From Acidobacteriota bacterium (GTDB lineage: Bacteria; Acidobacteriota; Terriglobia; Terriglobales; Acidobacteriaceae), in assembly GCA_023410055.1 (NCBI GenBank), contig JAEYQK010000099.1, forward strand, positions 1-63,639: 63,639 nt of DNA, in the 5' to 3' direction. The notes under the pieces are model-generated. The model worked only from the letters and a program-made list of their open reading frames with translations, was not told where the DNA came from and ran no database searches. Shown here in pieces: positions 1 to 8,207 of this stretch. The position numbers were made by a program, and so were the translations under genes. The stretch's first letter is position 1. The number at the start of each line of letters is the position of its first letter.

Positions 1-1817
1 GCGCGTGGGGCGCGAACTACGACCTCGGCCGTTACCCGTGGACGAACACATGGCGCAGCTACCAGTTCAAGGACGACATTTCCTGGAGCCGTGGCGCGCA
101 CAGCTTCCGTTTCGGCGGCAGCTTCATGTGGAACAACAAGATGCAGTACACCGATAACAACGTCGGCGGCGGCTGGGGCTTCTTCGGCAACGCCACTGAC
201 ATGGGCTATCTGGACTTCCTGCTCGGATACGGCAGCAGCTACACTCAGCCTGCCTATTATGACGCAGTTCACATTCACGCCAACACCTACAACCTCTATG
301 CTATTGATGACTGGAAGGTCACCAAGAAGCTGACTCTTAACCTTGGTCTTCGTTGGGAAGGCATGCCACCGGCCTACGACGTGAACGGCCGATTGTCGAA
401 CTTCTATCCTGAACTCTACAACCCGGCCCAAGCCGCGACGATGCTGAGCGCCAACGCTCTGGATCCGAACGGACCTGGGTTCACGACGGTTGACGGCGTT
501 CCTCTCTCAAGCACCAAGTTCTACATGAACGGAATCGGAATCGCTGGAAAGAACGGCGTTCCGAAGGGCATGTTTGACAACACTTGGAAGACTTTTGCTC
601 CTCGCGTCGGCTTTGCGTATGACATGACGGGCAAGGGCACGGTTCTGCGCGGCGGCTTCGGCATGTTCTATGAACGTACCGCAGGCAACGAGCAGTACAA
701 CATGATGAACAACGTTCCGTTCACCTATAACCCGAGCGTGGGCAACATCCTGCTGAGCAACCCGAACCTTACTTGGGATACGGGCGCGAGCTCGGCGTCT
801 TCTTACGCCGTGGCTGGCATCACCGGCGCGACGTTGAAGCACGACGCACCGACCACGATCCAGTACAACCTTGGTCTCCAGCATGATCTCGGCGGCAAGG
901 CCGTACTGACCCTGGCATACGTGGGCAACACCGCGTATCACCAGACGGACACGATCTCGATCAACGGTCTGAACCCGAGCGATACCGTCGACCGTCTGAA
1001 GGTTTGCGGCAGCGCTTGCAGTGGTGGCGGTAGCCAGAACGCCAATCTGTATCGTCCGTATCTTGGCTGGGGCGGTATCAACCTGGTCGAAAACGCGGCG
1101 AACTCGCACTACAACTCGCTGCAATTCACGGCAAGAACCAGCTCGTGGCACAACATGAACCTGAGCGGTACGTGGACTTGGGCTCATGGCTTCGATCTTG
1201 TTGACGGCGAACTGTGGAACAACCTCGACAACCCGTACGACAAGAACTACAACTGGGGCACGTCGGGATTTGACCGCCGTCATGTGGTCAACATCACCTA
1301 CGTGTACAACGTTCCGTTCTTCCGCAAGTCGGATAACAAGGTGGCGAAGGCTGCTTTGGGTGGATGGACACTGTCCGGCGTGACGCTGTTCAGCTCCGGC
1401 ACCCCGCTGACCATCACTAACGCCCGCGACAACCTCGGCTTTGGCGGCGGCACCAACAACCACGCCTTCCAGGTTAGCGAGGTTGGCTATCCGAAGCTGA
1501 AGAACATGTGGTTCACACCGACCTCGTTCCGTCAGAACAACATCGGAGGCCTGAACGACGAATCCCTGGTTTGGGGCAATTCGCCTCGCGGCTCGGTGAT
1601 TGGACCCGGACGCAACAACTTCAACATCTCTCTCTACAAGAACTTCCAGTTCACGGAAAGAGTGGGCTTCGAGTTCCGCGTAGATTCGTTCAACACCTTC
1701 AACCACACCCAGTACACGGGCGTGAATACGAGCATTTGGGATACCAAGAACTTTGGCAAGATCAACGGCGCTGCTGATCCGCGCATCTTCCAACTTGGTG
1801 GCCGTATCTCGTTCTAA
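1..1817 (+). CDS. TonB-dependent receptor (Oar-like), 3' part
   Basis: This is the C-terminal part of an outer-membrane TonB-dependent receptor; the start lies upstream of the window and the reading frame is already open at base 3. The visible 605 residues are beta-barrel sequence rich in aromatic and Asn/Gly residues with alternating strands, ending in GGRISF, the typical aromatic-terminated last strand needed for outer-membrane insertion. Segments such as KFYMNGIGIAG, PRVGFAYD and LRGGFGMFYER recur almost unchanged in the receptor that begins at 60270, so the two are paralogues. Acidobacterial Oar-like receptors of this kind usually carry an N-terminal carboxypeptidase-regulatory-like domain and are thought to import oligosaccharides; the adjoining hydrolase genes support a carbohydrate substrate, but the ligand cannot be read from sequence. 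A strong terminator follows, so it is probably not co-transcribed with the esterase at 2024. Confidence 0.9.
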   Translation, partial: AWGANYDLGRYPWTNTWRSYQFKDDISWSRGAHSFRFGGSFMWNNKMQYTDNNVGGGWGFFGNATDMGYLDFLLGYGSSYTQPAYYDAVHIHANTYNLYAIDDWKVTKKLTLNLGLRWEGMPPAYDVNGRLSNFYPELYNPAQAATMLSANALDPNGPGFTTVDGVPLSSTKFYMNGIGIAGKNGVPKGMFDNTWKTFAPRVGFAYDMTGKGTVLRGGFGMFYERTAGNEQYNMMNNVPFTYNPSVGNILLSNPNLTWDTGASSASSYAVAGITGATLKHDAPTTIQYNLGLQHDLGGKAVLTLAYVGNTAYHQTDTISINGLNPSDTVDRLKVCGSACSGGGSQNANLYRPYLGWGGINLVENAANSHYNSLQFTARTSSWHNMNLSGTWTWAHGFDLVDGELWNNLDNPYDKNYNWGTSGFDRRHVVNITYVYNVPFFRKSDNKVAKAALGGWTLSGVTLFSSGTPLTITNARDNLGFGGGTNNHAFQVSEVGYPKLKNMWFTPTSFRQNNIGGLNDESLVWGNSPRGSVIGPGRNNFNISLYKNFQFTERVGFEFRVDSFNTFNHTQYTGVNTSIWDTKNFGKINGAADPRIFQLGGRISF

Positions 1818-1864
1818 CGCTGCATAAGCCTCATGATCGGAGCAATCCGATCGTGATCAGAAAC

Positions 1865-1902
1865 TCCCTGGCGTACTCAGGTACGCCAGGGATTCTTGTT
1901 TT
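1865..1902 (+). terminator. Rho-independent terminator of the receptor gene
   Basis: A perfect 12-bp stem (TCCCTGGCGTAC paired with its complement), loop TCAG, followed by TTCTTGTTTT, 47 bases after the receptor stop codon. A smaller GATCGG hairpin precedes it at about 1835. Confidence 0.9.
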
Positions 1903-2023
1903 AGGGCAGCGGAAATTTGCCCTCCCGCCGGGAATTTCTAGATAGAATCTCTTTCAGCCACTACTTTGGTTTCATTCCGGCTCAGATGTGTTTCTGATCC
2001 GATTACGGCGATAGGGGATATCC

Positions 2024-3103
2024 ATGAAGACGAAGAAGCTATTCTGTACGGTGTTTCTGGGATGTTTGCTGATTGGTTCGGCGTGCATGGTTTCGGCACA
2101 AGTCAAAACAGAGGTGCCACCGGTTGAGCCCAGTGCAAAGCCTGTGACCGTGGAACGAATTAAGATCCACGGAAAGGCGCTGGAAGGGAACCTTGAAGGG
2201 GATGCTGTTGACCGCGACGTAATCGTTTTCTTGCCACCCAGCTACGCCAAAGAGAAATCCCGGCGCTATCCCGTTGTGTATGCTCTGCATGGTTATTCCA
2301 TAGGCGCAGAGCAGTGGACAGGCGAAATACATGTGCCGCAGACGATTGAAGGAGCTTTCGCTCAAGGCGCCAAAGAAATGATCGTCGTGCTGCCTGACTC
2401 CAAGACGGTGCACAACGGCTCGATGTATTCGAGTTCCGCGACCACGGGAGACTTCGAGAACTTCATTGCGCGCGATGTCGTTTCGTACATCGATGCGCAC
2501 TATCGAACGCTTCCCAACCGATTGAGCCGCGGCCTGGTTGGACACTCGATGGGCGGCTACGGTGCGAGCCGCATCGGAATGAAGCACGCCGACGTATTTG
2601 GCAGTTTGTACATGATGAGCCCGTGTTGCATGTCAGCGCGAGGAGCCGGGCCGGCGAATCCTGAAATGGATAAGCAACTGGAGGCGGTGAAGACGCCAGA
2701 AGATTCCGCGAAGTTGCCGTTCTTTTTGCGTGCACAACTTGCCAGCGCCGCAGCATGGTCGCCCAACCCGAAAAATCCGCCGCTGTATATCGACTTGCCG
2801 TCGAAAGATGGCAAGACCCAACCGGAGGTTCTGGCAAGGTGGGCTGCCAACGCGCCGTTAGCCTTTGTCGATCAGTACATCGGAAACCTCAAGCAATATC
2901 GCGCAATCTCGATGGATGTGGGCGATCAGGATGGCCTGAAGGTCGATGCTGCCAAACTCCACGACGTCATGGACAATTACGGAATCAAGAACAGCTTCGA
3001 GATCTATCCCGGCACGCATACCAGCGCCGTGGCTGTTCGTTTCCAGAACTACGTCATGAAGTTCTTCAGCCAGAATCTGTGCTCTGAAGCAAACTGCAAG
3101 TAA
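2024..3103 (+). CDS. Exported esterase, esterase-D/feruloyl-esterase fold
   Basis: A 359-residue secreted alpha/beta-hydrolase of the putative-esterase (PF00756, esterase D) family. Residues 1-26 form a signal peptide ending near VSAQ. The nucleophile elbow is GHSMGG with Ser175. Further family marks are YALHGY around residue 90 (oxyanion-hole strand) and a late His in PGTHTS as the catalytic histidine. Family members include feruloyl and acetyl-xylan esterases that strip ester groups from hemicellulose, and the following GH43 and GH127 genes point the same way; the exact ester is not determinable. The ATG at 2024 is preceded by AGGGGAT about seven bases upstream. A hairpin separates it from GH43. 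Confidence 0.85.
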   Translation: MKTKKLFCTVFLGCLLIGSACMVSAQVKTEVPPVEPSAKPVTVERIKIHGKALEGNLEGDAVDRDVIVFLPPSYAKEKSRRYPVVYALHGYSIGAEQWTGEIHVPQTIEGAFAQGAKEMIVVLPDSKTVHNGSMYSSSATTGDFENFIARDVVSYIDAHYRTLPNRLSRGLVGHSMGGYGASRIGMKHADVFGSLYMMSPCCMSARGAGPANPEMDKQLEAVKTPEDSAKLPFFLRAQLASAAAWSPNPKNPPLYIDLPSKDGKTQPEVLARWAANAPLAFVDQYIGNLKQYRAISMDVGDQDGLKVDAAKLHDVMDNYGIKNSFEIYPGTHTSAVAVRFQNYVMKFFSQNLCSEANCK

Positions 3104-3125
3104 TGCTTCGGCCGCGAAGTTCGCT

Positions 3126-3152
3126 CGGCGGTCCACGAAATGTGGGCCGCCG
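3126..3152 (+). terminator. Hairpin after the esterase gene, possible weak terminator
   Basis: CGGCGGTCCAC and GTGGGCCGCCG pair with one wobble around loop GAAAT. There is no following T-run, so termination is uncertain; it may instead be an attenuator or mRNA-end structure. Confidence 0.4.
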
Positions 3153-3185
3153 AAGCAGCACTGGCGACGAAAACGCTGGTCAATT

Positions 3186-3199
3186 AGTTAACGTTAACT
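3186..3199. promoter_or_regulatory. 14-bp palindrome AGTTAACGTTAACT, candidate LacI-type operator
   Basis: A perfect palindrome with a central CG, 22 bases before the GH43 start codon. It differs only at the two bases flanking the CG from the palindrome at 10647. Central-CG palindromes of this size are typical of LacI/GalR-family repressors; no such regulator gene is in the window, so the binding protein is unknown. Confidence 0.6.
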
Positions 3200-3220
3200 G
3201 CGGAACTGTGAGGAGCGAGG

Positions 3221-4948
3221 ATGATGCGGGGATTCGAATTGTGGAAAGGGATCAGTATCGGCTGGGCGGTTGCGCTTTGCACGTTGGTTCTGTCGCTCTC
3301 AGTAGCTTTAGTCGCACAAAGCGGAGCAGCGCAATCTGGCAGGATCGAGTTCCGTTCGTTTGAATATCGCGGCGAAGACTCGTTAACGCAGCCAGTCACG
3401 CTCAAGGCGGGCGAGTACAGAAACCCGATACTCGCCGGTTTCTATCCTGACCCCAGCATGGTTCGAGTTGGAGACGACTACTATCTGGTCAACTCGAGTT
3501 TTGCGTGGTACCCAGGAGTGCCCATCTTTCACAGCCGTGATCTGGTGAACTGGAAGCAGATCGGGCACGTTCTGGACAGGCCGGAGCAACTCCAGTTGGA
3601 TGGAGCCGGTGTTTCGCGCGGAATCTTTGCACCGTCGATACGATTCCACAACGGTTTGTTCTATATGATCACCACGGATATCGACGGTATGGGGAACTTC
3701 TATGTGACCGCGAAGAATCCTGCGGGACCGTGGTCCAAGCCCGTTGCATTGCCGGAAATTCGAGGCATCGATCCCTCGTTCTTCTTTGACGATAACGGCA
3801 AGGCATACATCATCCACAACGGCGAACCGCCGGCGAACAAGCCGTTGTATTCAGGGCATCGAGCGCTCTACCTGTTCCCGTTCGACGTGACTGCGGGTAA
3901 GGTCAGCGGACCGGGCAAGATTATCGTCAATGGTGGAACGGACATTGCGAAGAAGCCGGTCTGGATCGAAGGGCCGCACATATTCAAGCACAACGGTTTT
4001 TATTATCTGATCGCGGCCGAGGGCGGTACATCGGAAGATCATTCGGAAGTAGTTTTCCGGAGCAAGAACGTCGATGGGCCATACGAGTCCTACGCGAACA
4101 ATCCGATTCTCACCCAGCGCACGATGTCGCCGTCGCGCCCCGATCCGATCACCTCGACTGGGCACGCCGATATCGTTGAGACCCCGAATGGTGAATGGTG
4201 GGTGATCTTCCTGGGCTGCGAGCCGTACGCAGACGATATGTACAACACTGGCAGGGAGACGTTCATGCTCCCGGTGAAATGGGTAGATGGCTGGCCGGTG
4301 ATCCTCGAGTCCGGAAAGGTCGTTCCGCGAGTAGTGAAGCGGCCTGCGCTTCCTAAAGGGCCGGTCACACCGCCCATGACAGGTCCCTTCCAGTGGACGG
4401 CCGATTTTCGCGGCAAGCAGCTTCCGTTTGATTTGACCACGCTGCGCACGCCGAAAAGCCAGTGGTGGAGTCTGGACGCAAGTCGCAATGCACTGTTCCT
4501 GGAGCCACGAGCCGAAGACCTCGATTCCAAGCACGACCTGTCGATGGTTGCGCGGCGGCAACAGCACGCCAGGTTCTCGTCGAGCGTGGAAGTAAGGTTC
4601 GCGAAGGATGATAAACCGTCGGATGCAGGGTTAGTCGCATTTCAGAATGAAACGCATTCGTACTTTGTCGGAGTGCGGCTTTCGCCTCAAGGACAGCGAA
4701 CGGTTTTCCTCGAGAAGAGGAACGACGGGATTTCGCAAGTGGCTTCGGCAGAATTACCACGAGGCTTGTCCGGACTGAAGCTCAAGGTCGAAGGCGATGG
4801 AGCGAAATATCGCTTCTACTATCAAGCCAGCGGGAAGGACTGGAAGCAGATCGGAGACGAGCAGGACGGGACCATCCTCAGCACCAAGAAAGCTGGAGGA
4901 TTCGTAGGAACCTATATCGGGTTGTTCGCGCGGTCGGTATCGAAGTGA
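3221..4948 (+). CDS. Exported GH43 beta-xylosidase / arabinofuranosidase
   Basis: A 575-residue glycoside hydrolase family 43 enzyme with an N-terminal signal segment (residues 1-35), a five-bladed beta-propeller catalytic domain (about 65-360) and a C-terminal concanavalin-like GH43_C2 domain (about 375-575). The three family catalytic residues are visible: Asp77 in FYPDPS (general base), Asp184 in RGIDPS (pKa modulator) and Glu250 in WIEGPH (general acid). GH43 enzymes with this tail are mostly beta-xylosidases or alpha-L-arabinofuranosidases acting on arabinoxylan; sequence alone does not separate the two. ATG codons at 3221 and 3224 are both possible; AGGAG at 3211 suits the first. The palindrome at 3186 probably controls it. 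GH127 follows after 32 bases, so the two are likely co-transcribed. Confidence 0.93.
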   Translation: MMRGFELWKGISIGWAVALCTLVLSLSVALVAQSGAAQSGRIEFRSFEYRGEDSLTQPVTLKAGEYRNPILAGFYPDPSMVRVGDDYYLVNSSFAWYPGVPIFHSRDLVNWKQIGHVLDRPEQLQLDGAGVSRGIFAPSIRFHNGLFYMITTDIDGMGNFYVTAKNPAGPWSKPVALPEIRGIDPSFFFDDNGKAYIIHNGEPPANKPLYSGHRALYLFPFDVTAGKVSGPGKIIVNGGTDIAKKPVWIEGPHIFKHNGFYYLIAAEGGTSEDHSEVVFRSKNVDGPYESYANNPILTQRTMSPSRPDPITSTGHADIVETPNGEWWVIFLGCEPYADDMYNTGRETFMLPVKWVDGWPVILESGKVVPRVVKRPALPKGPVTPPMTGPFQWTADFRGKQLPFDLTTLRTPKSQWWSLDASRNALFLEPRAEDLDSKHDLSMVARRQQHARFSSSVEVRFAKDDKPSDAGLVAFQNETHSYFVGVRLSPQGQRTVFLEKRNDGISQVASAELPRGLSGLKLKVEGDGAKYRFYYQASGKDWKQIGDEQDGTILSTKKAGGFVGTYIGLFARSVSK

Positions 4949-4980
4949 ACGAAATGCGGGACTAGAGGAGAAGAGGTCCT

Positions 4981-6906
4981 ATGGACAAGATTAATCGCCG
5001 CCAATTCGTTGCTGCTGCCGCCGCTGTGACCGCATCCAGTGTGCTTCCGTCCGAAATGTTTGCTCTTCAGGATGTCACGTTGAATGCGACCGCTGACGCG
5101 AACGGGAAGGTGGTCAGTCGCGAGCACATTGCGTGGGAAAGCGTTCCGTTTCCGATGAAGAATGTGCGTCTTGGCGCGGGAGCGTTTCGCGACGCGGCCG
5201 ACGTAAATTGCCGATACCTGAAGACACTCGCGCCCGATCGACTGCTTCACTCCTTCCGCCTGACAGCTGGGTTGCCCTCTTCTGCCGAGCCGCTCGGCGA
5301 CTGGGAGAAGCCCGATTGCGAACTGCGAGGGCATTTTACCGGTGGCCATTACCTCTCCGCTTGCGCATTGGCGTACGCCAGTTCGGGCGATGAGGAACTG
5401 AAGCACAATGGCGATCTGATGATCGCAGAACTGGCGAAGTGCCAGCAGAAGAACGGGTATCTGAGCGCGTTTCCCGTCGAGTTGTTCGATCGCCTTCGTG
5501 ATGGAGTCGGTGTGTGGGCGCCGTACTACACGCTGCACAAGATCATGGCCGGGCACCTGGATATGTACACGCTGGCGGGAAACCAGCAGGCGCTGGACAC
5601 GCTGGAGAGAATGGCCGGATGGGTGCAAAGCTGGGCGGGTCCGCTCAGCGACCAGCAGATGCAGCGTGTGCTGGGCGTTGAATACGGTGGCATGGGCGAG
5701 GTGCTCTGCAATCTGTACGCGGTCACCGGCAAACGGCAGTATCTGCACCTGGCACAGCGCTTCGACAAGAAGTTGTTCTTCGACCCGCTGGCCGCGCATC
5801 GTGACGAGCTGAAGGGATTGCACGTCAATACGCATATCCCGCAGGTCATCGCCGCGGCACGCTATTACGAACTCACGGGCGACAAGCGTTACTGGAACAT
5901 CGCCGACTACTTCTGGAACGAGATCGTCAACGAGCGGTCGTACTGCACGGGCGGCACGAGCAACAACGAGGGATGGAGAACGGACCCAGGCGTTCTATCC
6001 ACGGAACTCGGTCCTGACACAACCGAAGACTGCTGTGCGTACAACATGATGAAACTCACGCGCCACCTCTTCGGCTGGTCACCACAGGCGCAATACATGG
6101 ATTACTACGAGCGCGTCCTGTTCAATCATCGCATGGGAACGATTGATCCCGAGAGTGGAACTACCGTGTACTACCTGCCGCTCGGGCACGGCTACTCGAA
6201 AATCTTCGCCAAGCCGTTCGACTCCTTCTGGTGCTGCAATGGGACAGGAGCGGAAGAGTTCGCGAAGCTGACGGACACGATCTACTTCCATAACGACAAC
6301 GCGATCTTCGTAAACCTCTTCATCGAGTCGGAAGTGAACTGGCCAGAGAAGGGCCTGAGGCTGCGACAACAGACGACCTTCCCCGACGAACAGGGCACGA
6401 CCTTAATTGTCTCGGCTAATGCTCCAGTCAATGTCGACATCAATCTGCGCATTCCGTACTGGTCAAAGGGGGGCAGCGTGAAGGTGAACGGCAAGCCGCT
6501 GCCGGTGTTCGCGGACTCGAGCAGCTATCTCGTCTTGCGTGGACCGTGGAAGAACGGCGATCGCATCGAGCTGAGCCTGCCTATGCATCTCCATTCGGCG
6601 CCGATGCCAGACAATGAGAAAATCCAGGCTGCGATGTACGGTCCACTCGTGCTGGCGGCACGATTTGAAGAAGAGCCGCGTGACAAGTGGTACCGTCCGT
6701 TCAGAGACGAGGAGAAGCAGGAGCCGCTTCCGCAGTTGGTTATGAACGGCAAGGTGAGCGATCCTTCGAGCTGGCTTGAACCCGGGCCGGGCAAGTTGAC
6801 CTTCCGTACGGTGGGGCAGAAGACGGCGGCAACATTCGTTCCTTTGCATCGAGTGTTGCACGAGCGTTACTCGGTTTATCATGAAGTCAAAGAGGGGAAC
6901 TCGTAA
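4981..6906 (+). CDS. Exported GH127 beta-L-arabinofuranosidase (DUF1680)
   Basis: A 641-residue family GH127 enzyme. A Tat signal (NRRQFVAAAAAV) starts at residue 4. The catalytic core is an (alpha/alpha)6 barrel followed by beta-sandwich domains. In the characterised family member HypBA1 a zinc ion is held by one Glu and three Cys, one of which is the nucleophile; the same pattern is seen here as Glu349-x-Cys351 in TEDCC and Cys418-Cys419 in FWCCNG. The enzyme would release beta-linked L-arabinofuranose, for example from hydroxyproline-rich glycoproteins or arabino-oligosaccharides. Some DUF1680 proteins belong to neighbouring families (GH142/GH146) with related activities, so substrate is uncertain. 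It lies in an apparent operon with GH43; the RBS AGAGG is five bases before ATG. Confidence 0.92.
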   Translation: MDKINRRQFVAAAAAVTASSVLPSEMFALQDVTLNATADANGKVVSREHIAWESVPFPMKNVRLGAGAFRDAADVNCRYLKTLAPDRLLHSFRLTAGLPSSAEPLGDWEKPDCELRGHFTGGHYLSACALAYASSGDEELKHNGDLMIAELAKCQQKNGYLSAFPVELFDRLRDGVGVWAPYYTLHKIMAGHLDMYTLAGNQQALDTLERMAGWVQSWAGPLSDQQMQRVLGVEYGGMGEVLCNLYAVTGKRQYLHLAQRFDKKLFFDPLAAHRDELKGLHVNTHIPQVIAAARYYELTGDKRYWNIADYFWNEIVNERSYCTGGTSNNEGWRTDPGVLSTELGPDTTEDCCAYNMMKLTRHLFGWSPQAQYMDYYERVLFNHRMGTIDPESGTTVYYLPLGHGYSKIFAKPFDSFWCCNGTGAEEFAKLTDTIYFHNDNAIFVNLFIESEVNWPEKGLRLRQQTTFPDEQGTTLIVSANAPVNVDINLRIPYWSKGGSVKVNGKPLPVFADSSSYLVLRGPWKNGDRIELSLPMHLHSAPMPDNEKIQAAMYGPLVLAARFEEEPRDKWYRPFRDEEKQEPLPQLVMNGKVSDPSSWLEPGPGKLTFRTVGQKTAATFVPLHRVLHERYSVYHEVKEGNS

Positions 6907-6938
6907 TTTCGTCAGGTGAGTTCCGTTTGGTTGAGCTC

Positions 6939-8099
6939 ATGAATTCCAATTCTCAACGCGTGCGTGCGCTGGTAGCCATCATCGTATTCTTGGCGGCAAC
7001 TGCCGCGGGAGCGCAGACGCCGACGGAAGCGCAAGCTCTCGAGCGGCAGGGCAAACTGGCCGAGGCGGCTCAAGCTTGGCGTGCTGTCACTCGGCGCAAT
7101 CCGTCGAATGCCATCGCCTTCGCGAGCCTGGGCGTCGTACTCTCCAAGCAAGGCGAACATCAGGAGGCCGCGGCAGCGTACCGCAAAGCGCTCGCGCTGG
7201 ATCCGAAATTGCCGGGACTTCAGTTGAATCTGGGCCTGGCAGAATTCAAGCAAGGGCACTTCGATGCTGCGATTCCCGCGCTTTCAAAGGCCCTTGCCGC
7301 TGATCCGAAGAGCATGCAGGCGCAAACGCTGCTTGGCATCAGCTACTACGGCGCACAGCGCTTTACCGAGGCCGCCAAATATCTGAAGCCGGCTGCTGAT
7401 GCTGACCCACAAAACAGCGAACTACATCGCATGCTGGCGCAGAGCTGTCTTTGGACGAAGCAATACACGTGCGCCGAGGAACAGCTGCGTACGCTGCTGG
7501 CGACGAATCCGGATTCGGCGGCGGTGCACATGTTCATGGGCGAGGCGCTGGACGGAATGGGGAAGACCGACGAAGCCATCAAGGAATTCAAGGCTGCGAC
7601 GGAAGCCTCTCCGCGCGAACCTTACGCTCACTTCGGTTTGGGATATCTGTATTGGAAGAACCAGGACTACGAGAATGCGCGAAAGGAGTTCGAGGCGGAG
7701 CTGCAGATTGACCCCAATCACGCGCAGGCTTTGTCGTACCTGGGTGACATAGACGTGAAGCAGGACCGATGGGAAGCGGCGCTTCCACGACTGGAGAAAG
7801 CTGTTCAGTTGAAGAGTGACAACCGGTTGGCCGTTGTCAATCTGGGTGTGACGCTGGCGGCGTTGGGACGTAAAGACGAGGCACTTGCCACTCTGAAGAA
7901 GGCTGTTGCCATGGATCCAACTCAACCCGACTCGCACTATCGTCTAGGGCGTCTCTACCAGGAGATGGGCATGCGACAGGAAGCCCAGCAGGAATTCGTG
8001 AAAGTGCGTGAGCTTCGCCAGAAAGAAGACGAGGACCTTGTACGCAAGATGAGCTCGACTCCAGCGAGTACGAACTCGGGGCAACAGCCTAAGCAGTGA
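6939..8099 (+). CDS. Exported tetratricopeptide-repeat protein
   Basis: A protein of about 386 residues consisting of a signal peptide (hydrophobic stretch ending near AGAQ) and then some ten consecutive TPR units with the usual A-x3-Y/F-x3-A/L-x-L-D/N-P spacing. TPR arrays are protein-interaction scaffolds; no catalytic motif is present, so a specific function cannot be assigned. It may organise the preceding secreted enzymes, but that is inference from position only. The start is ambiguous: ATG at 6939 gives a clean signal peptide but lacks a close Shine-Dalgarno, whereas TTG at 6927 lies six bases after AGGTGAG and adds four residues. The C-terminus is low-complexity (Ser/Thr/Asn/Gln). Confidence 0.85.
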   Translation: MNSNSQRVRALVAIIVFLAATAAGAQTPTEAQALERQGKLAEAAQAWRAVTRRNPSNAIAFASLGVVLSKQGEHQEAAAAYRKALALDPKLPGLQLNLGLAEFKQGHFDAAIPALSKALAADPKSMQAQTLLGISYYGAQRFTEAAKYLKPAADADPQNSELHRMLAQSCLWTKQYTCAEEQLRTLLATNPDSAAVHMFMGEALDGMGKTDEAIKEFKAATEASPREPYAHFGLGYLYWKNQDYENARKEFEAELQIDPNHAQALSYLGDIDVKQDRWEAALPRLEKAVQLKSDNRLAVVNLGVTLAALGRKDEALATLKKAVAMDPTQPDSHYRLGRLYQEMGMRQEAQQEFVKVRELRQKEDEDLVRKMSSTPASTNSGQQPKQ

Positions 8100-8111
8100 A
8101 TCGCTGACGAA

Positions 8112-8183
8112 CATCCCCACGTTAGCTTCGCGAACGTGGCGCACCGAAAAAATCCCCACCCTCGCTTTCGCGAGGATGGGGCA
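8112..8183. repeat. Two tandem REP-like hairpins between convergent genes
   Basis: Two similar units occur in a row, each beginning ATCCCCAC and ending GGCGCAC or GGGGCAC around a short palindrome: the first has core CGTTAGCTTCGCGAACG, the second pairs CCCCACCCTCG with CGAGGATGGGG. Placed between the TPR gene and the convergent gene ending at 8208, they could also act as a bidirectional terminator. They resemble dispersed extragenic palindromes; copy number elsewhere in the genome cannot be seen. Confidence 0.6.
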
Positions 8184-8207
8184 CGCTCTGTACTATCGTG
8201 TTGCGAT

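Noticed and set aside
507..1793. 428-codon minus-strand ORF
   Set aside because: Antisense to the receptor barrel; Val/Arg/Ala-rich composition without domains, a codon-bias shadow.
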